This document shows positions 54,183 through 63,456 of a stretch of DNA of 64,000 bases, piece by piece. The position numbers and the translations under genes were made by a program. Origin of the DNA: Pseudoalteromonas sp. OOF1S-7 (GTDB lineage: Bacteria > Pseudomonadota > Gammaproteobacteria > Enterobacterales > Alteromonadaceae); the NCBI RefSeq assembly GCF_022347765.1, contig NZ_JAKRFZ010000005.1:1-64000 (forward strand), written 5' to 3'. Positions within the stretch are counted from its first letter, which is position 1; every line of letters starts with the position of its first letter. Under the pieces are notes generated by a model that had not been told where the DNA came from, did not search any database, and worked only from the letters and a program-made list of their open reading frames with translations.

Positions 54183-55487
54183 ATGAGGAAGGAACGGGTG
54201 AAGTTAAAACCAACCATGAAATATGGCGTCTGCGCCATACTGACCGTACTTGCCGGTCACAGCGTTGCACAAGACAGATTATTGGCTAATGATGGCAGGG
54301 CGCAAGATTATTTTGGCTACGGCGCGGCAATTGACGGCAATACGGTGCTGGTGGGCGCACATCAGGCCGATGTGAATGGCATCAAAGATGGCGGTGTCGG
54401 GTATGTGTATGTGCTCGGTGATAAAGGCTGGCAGCAACAGGCTAAGCTGATCGTCTCACCCCTGTTCGCCGACGACACGTTGGGTGGCAAGGTGGTTCTG
54501 AATAATCATACCGCCATGCTCGGTGGCATGAGGCGCGATGATAAAGGCGAAGATGCCGGCGCGGTGGTGGCCTTTGAGCGCTATGCCGATAAATGGACAC
54601 AGACGCAGATTTTTACCGCGCCCGATGCCAAACCCGGAGATGCCTTTGGCCAGAGCCTGGCATTAACAGACAAGACACTGGTCATTGGCGCGCCGCGTAA
54701 CGATGCAAAAGCGAATGATGCTGGTGCTGCCTATATTTTTCAGCGCACAGGGGGGAGCTGGCGCTACCACAGCAAAATCACCGCCAGCGATGGCGCTGCG
54801 GGAGATTTATTTGGCATCGATGTCGCGATAGATGGTAACACCATTATCGTTGGCGCTGACTTACATGATAAAACCGCAGAAAACGCTGGCGCTGTATACA
54901 TTTACGTGCAAGACGGGGAGCAATGGCATCAGCAGGCTAAGTTGATGGCTTCTGATGGTGGTGACACCGATATCTTTGGCGTCAGGGTCGCAATTTCGGG
55001 GGATACGGCACTGATTTCTGCACGACGCGATGACTTAGAGGGTCTGGGCGTGGATGCCGGCTCTGCCTATATTTTTGAGCGACAGGGCACGCGCTGGACC
55101 GAGGCGCAGAAATTGACTTCTCCTGATGGTGCAGCCGATGATCGCTTTGGTCGCGGTGTAGCACTGAGCGGCGATACCGCCATCATCAGCGCCATGAATC
55201 ATGATGCGCAGGGCAAAGACACTGGCGCATTATATGTTTATAAAAAACACGCTGAAGGCTGGCACTATTCATCCAAAGTGGTTGCTAAACATGCGCAGCC
55301 AGGCGATCAACTCGGCTGGAACGTCGATCTCTCCGACGGTAAAGCTGTGATAGCCACCCCACATCATGACGCCAACGGCAAAGAGTCCGGTGCGGTCTAC
55401 GTACAGGACCTGAACCAGTACAGCGCGGTTCATATTGAAAACCGGGTTGCGACTGCAAGCAAAGGCGAAGGTAAGTCTTCGCAGTAA
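54183..55487 (+). CDS. secreted FG-GAP (integrin-alpha-like) repeat protein
   Basis: 434 residues. A signal peptide (CAILTVLAGHSVAQ) is followed by about seven ~50-residue repeats of the type DxFGxxVAIDGNTxLVGAxxDDxxGxDAGAAYIF, forming a predicted beta-propeller with Ca2+-binding DxxxD-like loops. Such proteins act on surfaces or in adhesion; the actual role is unknown. ATG 54183 is given; GTG 54198 with AGGAAGGA just upstream is an equal candidate. No partner gene adjacent. Confidence 0.82.
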   Translation: MRKERVKLKPTMKYGVCAILTVLAGHSVAQDRLLANDGRAQDYFGYGAAIDGNTVLVGAHQADVNGIKDGGVGYVYVLGDKGWQQQAKLIVSPLFADDTLGGKVVLNNHTAMLGGMRRDDKGEDAGAVVAFERYADKWTQTQIFTAPDAKPGDAFGQSLALTDKTLVIGAPRNDAKANDAGAAYIFQRTGGSWRYHSKITASDGAAGDLFGIDVAIDGNTIIVGADLHDKTAENAGAVYIYVQDGEQWHQQAKLMASDGGDTDIFGVRVAISGDTALISARRDDLEGLGVDAGSAYIFERQGTRWTEAQKLTSPDGAADDRFGRGVALSGDTAIISAMNHDAQGKDTGALYVYKKHAEGWHYSSKVVAKHAQPGDQLGWNVDLSDGKAVIATPHHDANGKESGAVYVQDLNQYSAVHIENRVATASKGEGKSSQ

Positions 55488-55785
55488 TTAAACTCAATAC
55501 AATCAGATGTTAGAGTGGGTTATGTTCTGAACAGAAGCCGTAATCTGACGTCTGATCAATTGCTGGAATCAACAATGAAGTTCTGAAAAAGCAATGAGTC
55601 GAAAATTGAAACTAACAATGGTGTTTTTTTGTTGTGTGATTGATTCATGACTTTCTTTTATATAATGAATACGCTGGTTTTTATTTCGATTAGCTTTGAT
55701 AAATCATTCAATTATATAGAAGTTATGTTGGTTTTTAACAAGCAGAGGTTTATATCCACCTCTGCTTGTCTGTGTTTGTGTCCCT
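55488..55785. other. intergenic, no recognisable element
   Basis: About 300 AT-rich bases between the FG-GAP gene and a convergent membrane-protein gene. I see no hairpin with a T-tract, no repeat and no credible ORF. Confidence 0.5.
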
Positions 55786-56172
55786 TCAATGCTGAGTACT
55801 ATATGCTTTTTGACTGCCAGCACCTTTTTTCCACTGGAGTGCTCCAGATAAAGAAAACGCCAGTATTAACCCCATTAAAATCGTCGTGACGACTTTCGCT
55901 ACCCACGGATCTTGCACCGCGAATGCTGCTGCGTAACTAAACGTGAGTATGTTCGCGAACAGAGAAGTAAGGTGAATTCTAAAGCTTGCCTCTTTTTCTT
56001 TTAATCTTGCAATGTTGAGCGTGCAGGAGATTAAAAATGCGATGACCATGCCTGGGTTGCTCATCTGTTCCGGAGTAAGTTTAAAATTAAGGCTTATAAA
56101 TACCATAGCGCCATATGCCACTGCGATTACGATGACAATGTAATTGAATAGTAACTCTATCTTAGACTTCAT
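55786..56172 (-). CDS. small membrane protein, unknown
   Basis: 128 residues, four hydrophobic stretches (YIVIVIAVAYGAMVFISL; MVIAFLISCTLNIARL; FANILTFSYAAAFAV; VTTILMGLILAFSLSGAL). Lys/Glu-rich loop LKEKEASFR. No family recognised. It lies back-to-back with the AraC-type regulator gene, which might regulate it. Confidence 0.65.
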   Translation of the reverse strand: MKSKIELLFNYIVIVIAVAYGAMVFISLNFKLTPEQMSNPGMVIAFLISCTLNIARLKEKEASFRIHLTSLFANILTFSYAAAFAVQDPWVAKVVTTILMGLILAFSLSGALQWKKGAGSQKAYSTQH

Positions 56173-56351
56173 ACTTAACCTCTAATTTGTTGGTGTAGTT
56201 TTGTATGTTAAGCTCATGCCAAGCGCTTTTCGGTGATACAGGCCAGTATGGACTGTTTATTTTTACCTTTTTGATTTGTCTGTTTTTTATTTCTTTTTGA
56301 AAGGTGCGAAGAGGCCAGATTGGACGTGTTTTTGAATAAAAGGGAGTCTTG

Positions 56352-57512
56352 ATGTTCAGTTTTAGTAATATCGTTGCCTTAGGCTGTATTCAAGCCTGCA
56401 TTCAATCTATGTATCTCTTAGGGTTTTCTGGTCCGGGCAGATTGCTAGCTGTTTTTATACTTCTCATTTCAACCAATATGTGCGTTGGCTTCTATGTCGA
56501 CGGCGGTCTTTTTAAACCTGATATGTTACCCATTACAATTTGGGAGAGCTTAAATAGCTACTTATTACTGGGTCCCATTTTTATGGCGTTTGTTATGACA
56601 ATGACGGATTCAGCGTATCGATTTAATAAAAAAGATGTGATTCATCTATTACCCTTTCTCGTTTGGGTAGGTTATCTCTGTTCAATATCACTGCATGAGC
56701 AAAGTGATTTCCTGGCTGAGCAAGCTGTAAACTTACATACAGTATCAACCAGACCCTTTACTGAGCGATTTTCCATTATACCCCTGGTAACGGCAGGGCA
56801 TTTTTGTCTTTATCTGGCTTATGGTAGTTGGCAGATTTTTATGTTTTGGTTGAAACAACGCAATAGCAGTATTTTTAGCCAACTGTGTTGGTTGCTTGTC
56901 GTCACTTTGATTTGTTGCCTGATGATGGTCAGTGTGTTTATCGTCTCTGTGACAGCCGTAATTATGGAACTTGATAAATCAGATATGCTGATTGCTTTGA
57001 GTTATTTGTCTACTGTGGTGGGCATATTTTCTATAAGTTATCTGTTGATTTGCTATGGGAGGCCTGCAGGCTTTAATCGTGTTCTCGCAAAGGAGGATAT
57101 GACTGATACTGCTAAAGACCTCGCTGAGCAAATCAAACCTGAGGTATCAACGCAACAAAAAGGACTCTTGATGTTGGTCGAGCAAGAGCTCAGAACCAAC
57201 AAACTTCATCTACAACCTGATTTCAGCCAAATTCAACTGGCAGAAAAACTGAATATAAGCAGGCATCAGCTGTCTGATGTGTTGGCCCTGCATTCTTCAG
57301 GTGGGTTCTATGAGCTGGTAAACCAATTAAGGGTGGATGCGGTGATTGAGGAACTGGGAAAAAGACCTAAAAGTGACAGGTTAATTAATATTGCCTACGA
57401 TTGCGGATTTAATTCAAAATCTAGCTTTAATCAGGTGTTTAAAAAATACACAGGGAAAACGCCGAGTCAGTATCGTGATATGGTTAAAACAAGTAGGGCA
57501 GAATCACCCTAA
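56352..57512 (+). CDS. membrane-bound AraC-family regulator
   Basis: 386 residues. The N-terminal ~240 residues form about seven membrane segments (LGCIQACIQSMYLLG..., LLAVFILLIST..., LLVVTLICCLMMVSVFIV...), followed by a linker and a C-terminal AraC DNA-binding domain (LNISRHQLSDVLALHS; INIAYDCGFNSKSSFNQVFKKYTGKTPSQYRD). The type probably senses a signal in the membrane. ATG 56352 has AGGGAG upstream; the base codons differ little from neighbours. Confidence 0.9.
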   Translation: MFSFSNIVALGCIQACIQSMYLLGFSGPGRLLAVFILLISTNMCVGFYVDGGLFKPDMLPITIWESLNSYLLLGPIFMAFVMTMTDSAYRFNKKDVIHLLPFLVWVGYLCSISLHEQSDFLAEQAVNLHTVSTRPFTERFSIIPLVTAGHFCLYLAYGSWQIFMFWLKQRNSSIFSQLCWLLVVTLICCLMMVSVFIVSVTAVIMELDKSDMLIALSYLSTVVGIFSISYLLICYGRPAGFNRVLAKEDMTDTAKDLAEQIKPEVSTQQKGLLMLVEQELRTNKLHLQPDFSQIQLAEKLNISRHQLSDVLALHSSGGFYELVNQLRVDAVIEELGKRPKSDRLINIAYDCGFNSKSSFNQVFKKYTGKTPSQYRDMVKTSRAESP

Positions 57513-57602
57513 GAGGGAATAATGTGCATAAAGCACCGTTACGCTCTGTTCAGATAGGGTTGTCGTGGGGGATAATTCTATCCCTTCATTTAAAAGCCCT
57601 TC

Positions 57603-57637
57603 AAAAACGCGAGCAGCTGTAGCAGACTCGCGTTTTT
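57603..57637. terminator. bidirectional terminator between AraC-type gene and gor
   Basis: AAAAACGCGAG and CTCGCGTTTTT, 13-nt loop, A- and T-tracts on both sides. Confidence 0.9.
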
Positions 57638-57659
57638 AGTTTATTGATTACGAAGAGGT

Positions 57660-59018
57660 TTATCTCATCGTCACAAATTCCTCAGATCCCGTCGGGTGAA
57701 TAGCCACAACCGAGTCAAAGTCGGCTTTGGTGGCGCCCATCTTCATGGCCACGGCAAAACCCTGGATCATTTCATCAACCGCAAAACCGATGCCGTGCAG
57801 GCCGACGATTTTTTCGTCCTCACCGGCACACACCAATTTCATTTTGCATGGCTGGCGGTGCTGAGTGACGGCGGTGTACATGGCGGCGAAGGTCGAGGTG
57901 TAGATCTTGATGTTGTCCTCGCCGTACAGCTCTATGGCTTCTGGCTCGGTCAGGCCGATGGTGCCGATCGGCGGGTGGCTGAAGACCACGGTTGGAACCA
58001 GGTTATAGTCCATTTTGACGTTGGGCATCTCCGGGTTAAACAGGCGCTCGGCCAGCATACGACCGGCTTTAACCGCAACAGGGGTCAGCTCAATGCCGCC
58101 GTCCATGATGTCGCCCAAAGCGTAAACGCCAGATACCGAGGTGTTCTGATATTCGTCGACTTTGACATAGCCGCCGTCTGTGACGGCCACATCGGTGGCA
58201 GCCAGGTTGATTTTATCAGTCACTGGCTCACGACCAATCGCCCAGATCACTTGCTCAACTGTGTGTGATTCGCCATTTTCAAGGTGCAGAGTCACGCTGC
58301 CGTCGTCATTTTTGCTCAGTGACTTAGGTACGCTGTGGGTGTGTAGTGTTGGCCCTTCTTTGTCCATGACTTCGGTCAGGGTGTCGACCAGGATAGGGTC
58401 AAAGTTACGCAGCGGCGCATGTTTACGCACAAACAGGTGCGTTTCTGTGCCCAGGCTGTGCAGTACGCCTGCCAGCTCAACGGCAATGTAGCCCGCGCCA
58501 ATCACGGCCACGCTTTTTGGTTGTGCCTTGAGTTCAAAGAAATCATTGGAATCAATGCCCAGCTCAGCACCCGGGATATTCGGAATGGACGGGCGACCAC
58601 CCACGGCAATACAGATATGGTCGGCAGTGTAGTGCTCGCCGTTGACTTCAACCGTGTTGTTATCAACAAATTTGGCAAAGCCGTTGATCACAGTGACGCC
58701 ATTGCTGGCCAGGTACTTGTTGTAGCCCTGGTGGATACGGCCAATGTAGGCTTCGCGGCTCTCGACCAGTTTGCCCCAGTTGAAGTCTTTTACTTCTACA
58801 TCAAAGCCATAATCCGGTGCGTACAGCTTAATGGCTTCGGCAACCTGTGCGCCATGCCACATCACTTTTTTAGGTACGCAACCCACATTTACGCAGGTGC
58901 CGCCCATGTGTTTGGCCTCAATAAGGGCGACTTTCGCGCCGCGCATTGCCGCCCGGTTAGCCGAGGCAATCCCGCCGCTGCCGCCACCAATGGCGATATA
59001 ATCAAAATGTTGTGCCAT
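57660..59018 (-). CDS. gor: Gor, glutathione reductase
   Basis: NADPH-dependent flavoenzyme keeping glutathione reduced. 452 residues. FAD motif [16 protein letters not shown], redox-active [13 protein letters not shown] (Cys42, Cys47), NAD(P)H motif [15 protein letters not shown], and the C-terminal dimer-interface HPTGSEEF with the catalytic His. Divergent from prlC, as gor and prlC also lie near one another in E. coli. No OxyR site was identified upstream. Confidence 0.96.
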   Translation of the reverse strand: MAQHFDYIAIGGGSGGIASANRAAMRGAKVALIEAKHMGGTCVNVGCVPKKVMWHGAQVAEAIKLYAPDYGFDVEVKDFNWGKLVESREAYIGRIHQGYNKYLASNGVTVINGFAKFVDNNTVEVNGEHYTADHICIAVGGRPSIPNIPGAELGIDSNDFFELKAQPKSVAVIGAGYIAVELAGVLHSLGTETHLFVRKHAPLRNFDPILVDTLTEVMDKEGPTLHTHSVPKSLSKNDDGSVTLHLENGESHTVEQVIWAIGREPVTDKINLAATDVAVTDGGYVKVDEYQNTSVSGVYALGDIMDGGIELTPVAVKAGRMLAERLFNPEMPNVKMDYNLVPTVVFSHPPIGTIGLTEPEAIELYGEDNIKIYTSTFAAMYTAVTQHRQPCKMKLVCAGEDEKIVGLHGIGFAVDEMIQGFAVAMKMGATKADFDSVVAIHPTGSEEFVTMR

Positions 59019-59271
59019 GCTTTAATCTCTATAAATGCTGATAAATGGCCCTAGCTTAACACTATATCTGCCGGGGCAAAGTCTGGCGGGATGAATTTTT
59101 CCGATGACGGTCATCGCTTTTTTCGATGAACGAGTGAGGTTGCGAGTGAACAGCGCGTGTATTGCCATACAGCGACCCTATTTAATTTATCAGGATTGGC
59201 TAGGAGGCCTTGTTTTTTGTCAAAAAACACCCCAAATACATGAGATATGCAAAGATCAAGAGAGAGGCGTT

Positions 59272-61317
59272 ATGACTAACCCGTTAATTGGCATGGAAGG
59301 CTTGCCACCGTTTTCAAAAATCAAACCAGAACACGTTGTAGAGGCACTTAAACAGGCCATCGAGCAATGCCGTAACACCATAGATGAAGTCTTAAAAAAC
59401 GATTCATACAGCTGGGAAAACCTGGTCCTGCCGCTCGAAGAAGTCGATGACAGGCTGTCTCGCATGTGGTCGCCTGTGTCGCATATGCATTCGGTCGTCA
59501 ATAGCGACGCACTGCGTCAGGCCTATGATGCCTGCCTGCCTTTGATCTCTGAATATAGTACTTATGTTGGTCAGCATCAGGGGCTGTATAAGGCCTATAA
59601 GTCGCTGAAAGAGTCTGACTCCTTCGCGACGCTTAGCACGGCGCAGCAAAAAACCATTAATAATGCACTGCGAGACTTCCAGTTGTCGGGCATTGCACTG
59701 GCACCAGAGCAACAGAAGCGTTATGGCGAGATCAGCGCGCGTTTGTCGGAGCTGGCCGCCAAATTTGGTAATAACGTGATGGATGCGACACAGGCCTGGA
59801 CTAAGCATGTCACCGACGAGGCCGAGTTGTCTGGCTTACCAGAGTCTGCACTGGCGCTGGCAGCGCATACGGCGCAAAGTAAAGAATTAGAAGGCTGGGT
59901 GTTTACTTTAGACATTCCGTCTTATCTGCCGGTGATGACCTATGCGGATAACCGAGAACTGCGTGAAGAAATGTATCGCGCCTTTGTGACGCGCGCATCA
60001 GATCAGGGGCCCAACGCCAACGAATTTGATAACTCAGCACTGATGAGCGAGGAGCTGGCACTGCGTCACGAACTGGCACAATTGCTGGGCTTTGACAGCT
60101 ACGCAGATAAATCGCTGGCGACCAAAATGGCACAGTCGCCGGAGCAGGTCTTTACTTTCTTAAACGACCTGGCCTTGCACGCTAAGCCACAGGCCGAAAA
60201 AGAGCTGGCTGAGCTTAAAGCATTTGCAGAAAAAGAACATGGCGCGACTGAGCTGGCCGCATGGGATTACGGCTACTATGGCGAAAAGCTTAAGCAGGCG
60301 AAGTACGCCATATCCGATGAGCTACTGCGTCCTTATTTCCCCGCCGATACGGTGCTCAAAGGCTTGTTTGAAACCGTACATCGCCTGTTTGGCATCAGAG
60401 TCTCTGAGGTTAAAGATTTTGATAGCTACCATCCTGATGTGCGTTTCTTTGCTATTCATGATGCGCAGGATACCTTACGCGGTCATTTCTATCTGGACCT
60501 GTATGCCCGAGAGCACAAGCGTGGCGGCGCCTGGATGGATGACTGCATGGGCCGTAAAGTGCGTGCCAGTGGCGAGCTACAAACGCCGGTGGCATACCTG
60601 GTGTGTAACTTTAATAAAGCGGTAGGCGATAAACCTGCGTTGTTTACCCATAACGAAGTCACGACCTTATTCCATGAGTTTGGTCATGGTATTCACCATA
60701 TGCTGACTCAGGTTGATGCCGCACCGGTTGCGGGGATCAATGGAGTTGCCTGGGATGCCGTGGAACTGCCCAGTCAGTTCCTGGAGAACTGGTGCTACGA
60801 GGAAGAAGCGCTGGCCTTTATCTCTGGTCATTACGAAACGGGTGAGTCATTACCAAAAGAGCTACTCGATAAACTGCTGGCGGCGAAAAACTTCCAGTCG
60901 GCGATGCAGATGCTGCGTCAGCTGGAGTTCTCCTTGTTTGATTTCCATATTCATGCCGATTACGATCCGGCCAGGCCGTGCCAGATCCAGCAAACGCTGA
61001 ATGCCGTACGAGAAAAAACCGCCGTGGTGAAAGCGCCCGAGTTCAATCGCTTCCAGCACAGCTTTAGCCATATTTTTGCCGGTGGCTACAGCGCGGGTTA
61101 TTACTCGTATAAGTGGGCCGAAGTATTATCTGCGGATGCCTTCTCGCGGTTTGAAGAAGAGGGGATTTTCAATCGTCAGGCCGGTGCTGACTTTATGCAG
61201 CATATCCTGGAGAAGGGCGGTTCAGAAGAGCCTATGGCCCTGTTTACCCGCTTCCGTGGTCGCGAGCCAAGTGTAGACGCACTGCTGCGTCACAGTGGCA
61301 TCGAAAAAGCAGCATAA
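59272..61317 (+). CDS. prlC: PrlC, oligopeptidase A
   Basis: Cytoplasmic M3 zinc peptidase degrading oligopeptides, including cleaved signal peptides. 681 residues from ATG 59272, E. coli-like (680). Zinc site FHEFGHGIHHML and downstream ELPSQFLENW; HSFSHIFAGGYSAGYYSYKW near the end. The SD AGAGAGG is 5-9 nt upstream; the open frame back to 59104 is a non-conserved leader. It is the second M3 peptidase in the window; unlike the 41.4-kb one it has no signal. Confidence 0.96.
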   Translation: MTNPLIGMEGLPPFSKIKPEHVVEALKQAIEQCRNTIDEVLKNDSYSWENLVLPLEEVDDRLSRMWSPVSHMHSVVNSDALRQAYDACLPLISEYSTYVGQHQGLYKAYKSLKESDSFATLSTAQQKTINNALRDFQLSGIALAPEQQKRYGEISARLSELAAKFGNNVMDATQAWTKHVTDEAELSGLPESALALAAHTAQSKELEGWVFTLDIPSYLPVMTYADNRELREEMYRAFVTRASDQGPNANEFDNSALMSEELALRHELAQLLGFDSYADKSLATKMAQSPEQVFTFLNDLALHAKPQAEKELAELKAFAEKEHGATELAAWDYGYYGEKLKQAKYAISDELLRPYFPADTVLKGLFETVHRLFGIRVSEVKDFDSYHPDVRFFAIHDAQDTLRGHFYLDLYAREHKRGGAWMDDCMGRKVRASGELQTPVAYLVCNFNKAVGDKPALFTHNEVTTLFHEFGHGIHHMLTQVDAAPVAGINGVAWDAVELPSQFLENWCYEEEALAFISGHYETGESLPKELLDKLLAAKNFQSAMQMLRQLEFSLFDFHIHADYDPARPCQIQQTLNAVREKTAVVKAPEFNRFQHSFSHIFAGGYSAGYYSYKWAEVLSADAFSRFEEEGIFNRQAGADFMQHILEKGGSEEPMALFTRFRGREPSVDALLRHSGIEKAA

Positions 61318-61377
61318 GTACTGCACTTTGGTGGCGTTTTGAACATCTGTTCCCCGCATGCCACCAGAGCCGCCTCA

Positions 61378-61410
61378 AAAACACCACATAAGCACTTTGT
61401 GTGGTGTTTT
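61378..61410 (+). terminator. prlC terminator
   Basis: AAAACACCACA, 11-nt loop, TGTGGTGTTTT (T-tract at the end). Confidence 0.85.
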
Positions 61411-61475
61411 CCATTCGCAAATTAGACAGTTCACGCTATGCTGTTTTAAAGAACTAACCTTGTAGGGACCGCTGC

Positions 61476-62615
61476 ATGAGCAATTTAGTACTGGCCATTG
61501 ACGACGATAAACTGGTACACCACATTGTTGAACAATCCTTATTGCACAGTTGCAAAGTCATTCACGCTTACAGTGGCGAAGAAGGACTAAAAATGGCGGC
61601 GCAGCAGCGCCCGGATATCATCCTGCTCGATATTGAAATGCCCGGCCCTTCCGGCTTTGAGGTGTGTGAGCGATTAAAAGCCAACCCGCAGTTGTGCGAT
61701 ATTCCGGTGATGTTCTTATCGTCCAAAAGCGCCATTTCTGAGCGGATGCGTGGCTATAACGCCGGTGGGGCAGACTATATTGTTAAACCGTTCGACAGCG
61801 ATGAAATGCTGGCACGGATCAAAGTACTGGACGAATATCGTCGCCAGTCGCTCAAGCTTAAGCAGGATGTACAAAAAGCACAGATCACCGCTGAAATCGC
61901 TATGTCGGATTCGGGTGATATGGGCCGCATAATGCGCTATGTGGGCCAGTCGTATCATGCCCATGACCTGAACACGCTGTCGGAGTACTTTTTTGAGTTT
62001 TTTGTGCCGTTACAGCTTCAGGTCGCGGTGGCGTTTTGGTACCACGACAGCGAAGTGTTTTACTCGCAGGAAGGGGCTATTCAGCCGCTGGAGCAAGAGC
62101 TGCTGGAAAAACACCGCGATGGCGACCGCTTTGTCGATTTTGGTCGCCGCACCATTATTAATTATCCCAAAGTGTCTTTGCTGATTAAAAACATGCCAAC
62201 AGATGATGTCGGTTTGTACGGGCGCTATAAAGATCTGCTGCCGCACATTCTGGAAGCCACCAATGCCAAAATCAAAGATATGGAAGTTAGTGAAGTGGCA
62301 CTAACAAAAGTGGAGCAAATCGGCCTCGCCTTTGAGGAGCTGAGCGACCAGCTGGGAGAAGTGGCGAGCGCCTATAATGACAAACTGGCGCAGTTTTCAG
62401 AGTATGTAAGCTGCGAGCAGGCCAATGGCAAACAGGCAGAGGCAAAGCTATTATTTGAGCATTTTTCACTGATCAACGATGATTTTTCAATTATCCGTTA
62501 CAAACTGGGTGAGATAACCGAAGTGCGCCATGAACTGATCCAGAGCCTGAATCAGATGGCCAAACCCTGGGGCGAAGAAGACGTACCGGCACAAACCGAC
62601 ATAGAGCTATTTTAG
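61476..62615 (+). CDS. response regulator with uncharacterised C-terminal output domain
   Basis: 379 residues. Receiver domain (1-120): acidic pair IDDD at 8-11, phospho-acceptor Asp52 in ILLDIEMPG, KPFDSDEM. A helical linker (about 125-150, KLKQDVQKAQITAEIAM) leads to a ~130-residue domain (VGQSYHAHDLNTLSEYFFEFFVPLQLQVAVAFWYHDSEV...), perhaps GAF-like, then a helical tail (VALTKVEQIGLAFEELSDQL). No DNA-binding, GGDEF, EAL or HD motif. Predicted signal-transduction scaffold; no kinase adjacent. It sits between prlC and rsmJ, which are usually neighbours. Confidence 0.85.
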   Translation: MSNLVLAIDDDKLVHHIVEQSLLHSCKVIHAYSGEEGLKMAAQQRPDIILLDIEMPGPSGFEVCERLKANPQLCDIPVMFLSSKSAISERMRGYNAGGADYIVKPFDSDEMLARIKVLDEYRRQSLKLKQDVQKAQITAEIAMSDSGDMGRIMRYVGQSYHAHDLNTLSEYFFEFFVPLQLQVAVAFWYHDSEVFYSQEGAIQPLEQELLEKHRDGDRFVDFGRRTIINYPKVSLLIKNMPTDDVGLYGRYKDLLPHILEATNAKIKDMEVSEVALTKVEQIGLAFEELSDQLGEVASAYNDKLAQFSEYVSCEQANGKQAEAKLLFEHFSLINDDFSIIRYKLGEITEVRHELIQSLNQMAKPWGEEDVPAQTDIELF

Positions 62616-62643
62616 CGGGGATAATGCGCAGCGCCACAAAGAT

Positions 62644-62671
62644 TTCATAACTGTGATGATCCAGATATAAT
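62644..62671 (+). promoter_or_regulatory. possible rsmJ promoter
   Basis: TTCATA (62644-62649) and perfect TATAAT (62666-62671), 16-bp spacer, 30 bp before the chosen start. Confidence 0.4.
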
Positions 62672-62700
62672 CCCAGTGTTTATACTTGCGGAGCCTGCTG

Positions 62701-63456
62701 TTGATCATCCATACCCCTTTTGCTGAAAACCGACCTCACCTAGAACGTATTGAGCAACAGTTTGCATTGCAAAGCTGGCAGCAGGCGAATCCAAACTTTC
62801 GGCTGACCTATGATGAAGCCGGCTTACAGTTATTAAAGCTGGATGAACCTAAACTAGGCGGTATCCGGGTCGATTTTGTGACCGGTGCCAGTGCCCATCG
62901 TCGTAAGTTTGGTGGCGGCAAAGGGCAGGCCATTGCTAAGGCGGTGGGGTTGAATAAAGGCGCCACTCCCGTGGTGTTGGATGCCACAGCAGGACTTGGG
63001 CGAGATGCCTTTGTGCTGGCTGCGTTGGGCTGCGAAGTGATATTACACGAGCGTCACCCGGTGGTGGCAGCCCTGCTGTTTGATGGCCTGGAGCGTGCGT
63101 ATCAGGACAGTGAAATAGGCAGCTGGATGCAGCAAAATATGCGCATGATCTTTGGCTCCAGTCATGACCTGCTCGCTCAGAGTGAATTAAATCCAGATGT
63201 GGTTTACCTGGATCCTATGTTTCCGCATCGTGAAAAATCTGCCCAGGTTAAAAAAGAAATGCGGGTATTCCAGTCGCTGGTTGGCGGGGATGCCGATGCC
63301 GATGCCTTGTTACCATTTGCCTATGCACTGGCGACCAAACGCGTGGTGGTGAAACGTCCCGATTACGCGCCTTTCCTGAACGAGCAAAAGCCCAGCATGC
63401 AGATCGAGACCAAAAAGAACCGCTTTGATGTGTATGTTAAAGCCGCGATGAAGTAA
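62701..63456 (+). CDS. rsmJ: RsmJ, 16S rRNA (guanine-1516-N2) methyltransferase
   Basis: SAM-dependent methyltransferase of the 30S subunit. 251 residues. [32 protein letters not shown] near the middle, SAM motif [19 protein letters not shown], acidic [13 protein letters not shown], and the N-methyl-type catalytic [17 protein letters not shown] 62701 is chosen: GGAG (62690-62693) lies 7 nt upstream; the TTG at 62686 precedes it. Follows prlC as in E. coli, with the response regulator inserted. Confidence 0.93.
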   Translation: MIIHTPFAENRPHLERIEQQFALQSWQQANPNFRLTYDEAGLQLLKLDEPKLGGIRVDFVTGASAHRRKFGGGKGQAIAKAVGLNKGATPVVLDATAGLGRDAFVLAALGCEVILHERHPVVAALLFDGLERAYQDSEIGSWMQQNMRMIFGSSHDLLAQSELNPDVVYLDPMFPHREKSAQVKKEMRVFQSLVGGDADADALLPFAYALATKRVVVKRPDYAPFLNEQKPSMQIETKKNRFDVYVKAAMK

